From assembly GCA_015660155.1 (NCBI GenBank), contig DQLO01000006.1, positions 1 through 8,963 on the forward strand: a stretch of 8,963 nucleotides of DNA, in the 5' to 3' direction. The position numbers and the translations under genes were made by a program. Under the pieces are notes generated by a model. The model ran no database searches. It worked only from the letters and a program-made list of their open reading frames with translations, and had not been told where the DNA came from. Origin of the DNA: Verrucomicrobiota bacterium. Its GTDB lineage: Bacteria; Verrucomicrobiota; Verrucomicrobiia; Limisphaerales; UBA1100. This document shows positions 7,646 to 8,963 of this stretch, one piece after another. Numbering within the stretch: position 1 is the stretch's first letter; each line of letters begins with the position of its first letter.

Positions 7646-8963
7646 ATGAACAGGATTTTTGCAATCACACTCACCGCGCTGTTGACAGCGGGTTTTACCG
7701 CATCCGCCCAACGGGGCGACCGCAAAGGGCAGGAACAGCCCGAAGTGTGGCGCACGATGAACGTGCCGCCCGCGCCGACGCTTACGCCTGCGCAGGCGCT
7801 CGAGAGTTTCAAGCTCGCGCCGGGGTTCCGCATCGAGATTGCCGCAGCCGATCCGTTGATCCACGACCCCGTGGCAATGGCCTTCGATGCCGATGGCCGA
7901 ATGTGGGTGGTGGAGATGCGCGCTTTTATGCCTAATGTGGACGGCACGGGCGAAGATGCTCGCACCGGGCGCGTGGGAGTTTTGGAGGATACCAACGGCG
8001 ACGGCCGAATGGACAAGCGCACGGATTTTCTAACGGGCCTGCAAATGCCCCGCGCTATTGCTTTGGTAAAAGGCGGCGTGCTCGTGGCCGAGCCGCCGAC
8101 GCTTTGGTTTTGTGAGGACACCGATGGCGATCTCAAGGCGGACAAAAAAACGGCAGTCCTAAAAAACTACGCGACCCAAGGCCCGGTGGAGCACACCGAG
8201 AATGGCCTGATGCCCGGCCTCGACAACTGGCTTTACAATGCGAAATCCAGCAAACGCCTGCGCTTCATTGATGGCAAATGGGTGGTTCACAACACCCGCT
8301 CGCGCGGCCAATGGGGAATCACGCAGGATAATTACGGGCGCATTTATTTTAACAACAATTCCAATCCATTGTACGGCGATCTTATTGCCGGTCATTATTC
8401 CGTGCGCAATCCGCATCATCCTTCGCGGCACGGGGTGAATGTGCCGTTCTTTAATGAGCGCACGGTGTGGACGGCCCGTGTGAATCCGGGCATCAATCGC
8501 GGCTACCAAAAACCGATGTTGCGCGACGGCCATTTGGCCACGTGGACGGCGGCGTGCGGGCCGGTGATTTATCGCGGCGACCAATATCCCACCGCGATGG
8601 TGGGCGACGCGTTTATCCCGGAGCCGAGCGGCAATATGATTCGCCACCAACGCATCACGTGGAAGGCGGACGGAATGCCCAATGCGCGAAACGCATACGA
8701 TAAAGCCGAGTGGTTGACTTCCACCGACGAGCGGTTTCGCCCCGTGAATATGGTCAACGGCCCCGATGGTTGCCTGTACATCGTGGACATGTACCGCGGC
8801 ATTTTGCAGCACAAACATTATGTGACTTCGTTCCTGCGCAAACAAATCATCGAACGCAAACTCGATGCGCCGATTGGGCTGGGCCGGATTTATCGCGTGG
8901 TACACACGAGCCAAAAACCAAAACAATCCCCAAAAATTTCCGGGCAAAATTCCAGCCAACTCA
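7646..8963 (+). CDS. PVC-type membrane-bound dehydrogenase-domain protein (probable C-terminal heme-binding family), 3'-truncated
   Basis: The frame is open from the ATG at 7646 through the window end (439 codons visible, no stop). A signal peptide (MNRIFAITLTALLTAGFTASA, cut about residue 21/22) sends it out of the cytoplasm. The visible part reads as the N-terminal beta-propeller-like domain called 'putative membrane-bound dehydrogenase' (TIGR02604 type), found mainly in Verrucomicrobiota and Planctomycetota. Supporting segments are LAPGFRIEIAAADPLIHDPVAMAFD (57-81, given in part as PLIHDPVAMAFD), GRMWVVEMR (84-92), NGPDGCLYIVDMYRG and the closing GRIYRVV. Two EF-hand-like acidic loops, DTNGDGRMDKRT (115-126) and DTDGDLKADKKT (158-169), may bind calcium. 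Family members usually continue with HEAT repeats and a C-terminal CxxCH heme domain. No CxxCH is present here, so that part would lie beyond the edge. The substrate is unknown; roles in polysaccharide or alcohol oxidation have been guessed for the family. Confidence 0.88.
   Translation, partial: MNRIFAITLTALLTAGFTASAQRGDRKGQEQPEVWRTMNVPPAPTLTPAQALESFKLAPGFRIEIAAADPLIHDPVAMAFDADGRMWVVEMRAFMPNVDGTGEDARTGRVGVLEDTNGDGRMDKRTDFLTGLQMPRAIALVKGGVLVAEPPTLWFCEDTDGDLKADKKTAVLKNYATQGPVEHTENGLMPGLDNWLYNAKSSKRLRFIDGKWVVHNTRSRGQWGITQDNYGRIYFNNNSNPLYGDLIAGHYSVRNPHHPSRHGVNVPFFNERTVWTARVNPGINRGYQKPMLRDGHLATWTAACGPVIYRGDQYPTAMVGDAFIPEPSGNMIRHQRITWKADGMPNARNAYDKAEWLTSTDERFRPVNMVNGPDGCLYIVDMYRGILQHKHYVTSFLRKQIIERKLDAPIGLGRIYRVVHTSQKPKQSPKISGQNSSQL

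Noticed and set aside
7534..8145. The upstream extension of the small lipoprotein frame (to 8145)
   Set aside because: It buries the lipoprotein signal peptide in mid-protein and is antisense to the dehydrogenase-like gene.
8159..8959. A 266-codon minus-strand frame near the right edge
   Set aside because: It is antisense to the dehydrogenase-like gene, whose plus-strand reading shows a signal peptide and family motifs throughout.

Overview
This window looks like an ordinary chromosomal stretch from a bacterium of the PVC group, most likely Verrucomicrobiota. The strongest pointer is the gene entering the right edge (7646-8963). Its N-terminal domain is of the putative membrane-bound dehydrogenase / PVC-type heme-binding type, a family expanded in Verrucomicrobiota and Planctomycetota. 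The chaperone proteins, the LolA-like lipoprotein carrier family and the scarcity of clear Shine-Dalgarno sites fit this. No IS element, integrase, CRISPR array, tRNA or rRNA was seen.

Layout, left to right. (1) 1-545, plus strand: the C-terminal part of a HAD-superfamily hydrolase, cut by the window edge. (2) 547-1032, minus: a small helix-turn-helix protein resembling phage regulatory CII (CP76-type) proteins, converging on the HAD gene with a 1-nt gap. (3) 1118-5106, minus: a chaperone cluster transcribed dnaK, then groES, then groEL, ending in a strong intrinsic terminator. (4) 5107-5342: a divergent regulatory region with a hairpin in the dnaK leader and a perfect dyad, but no CIRCE element. 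(5) 5343-7102, plus: a secreted LolA-like protein translationally coupled (TGATG) to a three-TM protein with a helical, TPR-like repeat domain. (6) 7108-7533, minus: a small predicted lipoprotein, converging on the TPR gene. (7) 7646 to the edge, plus: the secreted dehydrogenase-like protein, divergent from the lipoprotein gene.

How they work together. DnaK and GroEL/GroES are the two main ATP-driven cytosolic folding machines. Here they sit in one co-directional block without hrcA, grpE or dnaJ beside them. A 12-bp hairpin sits exactly at the dnaK stop codon and could set the dnaK:groESL ratio. The LolA-like and TPR genes probably form a two-gene envelope operon. The lipoprotein and the dehydrogenase-like protein are also envelope or periplasmic products.

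I found no convincing novel multi-gene system. The points most worth a second look are non-coding: the dnaK leader hairpin, the dnaK-groES intergenic hairpin, the dyad in the divergent region, and a possible leaderless start for the CII-like gene.
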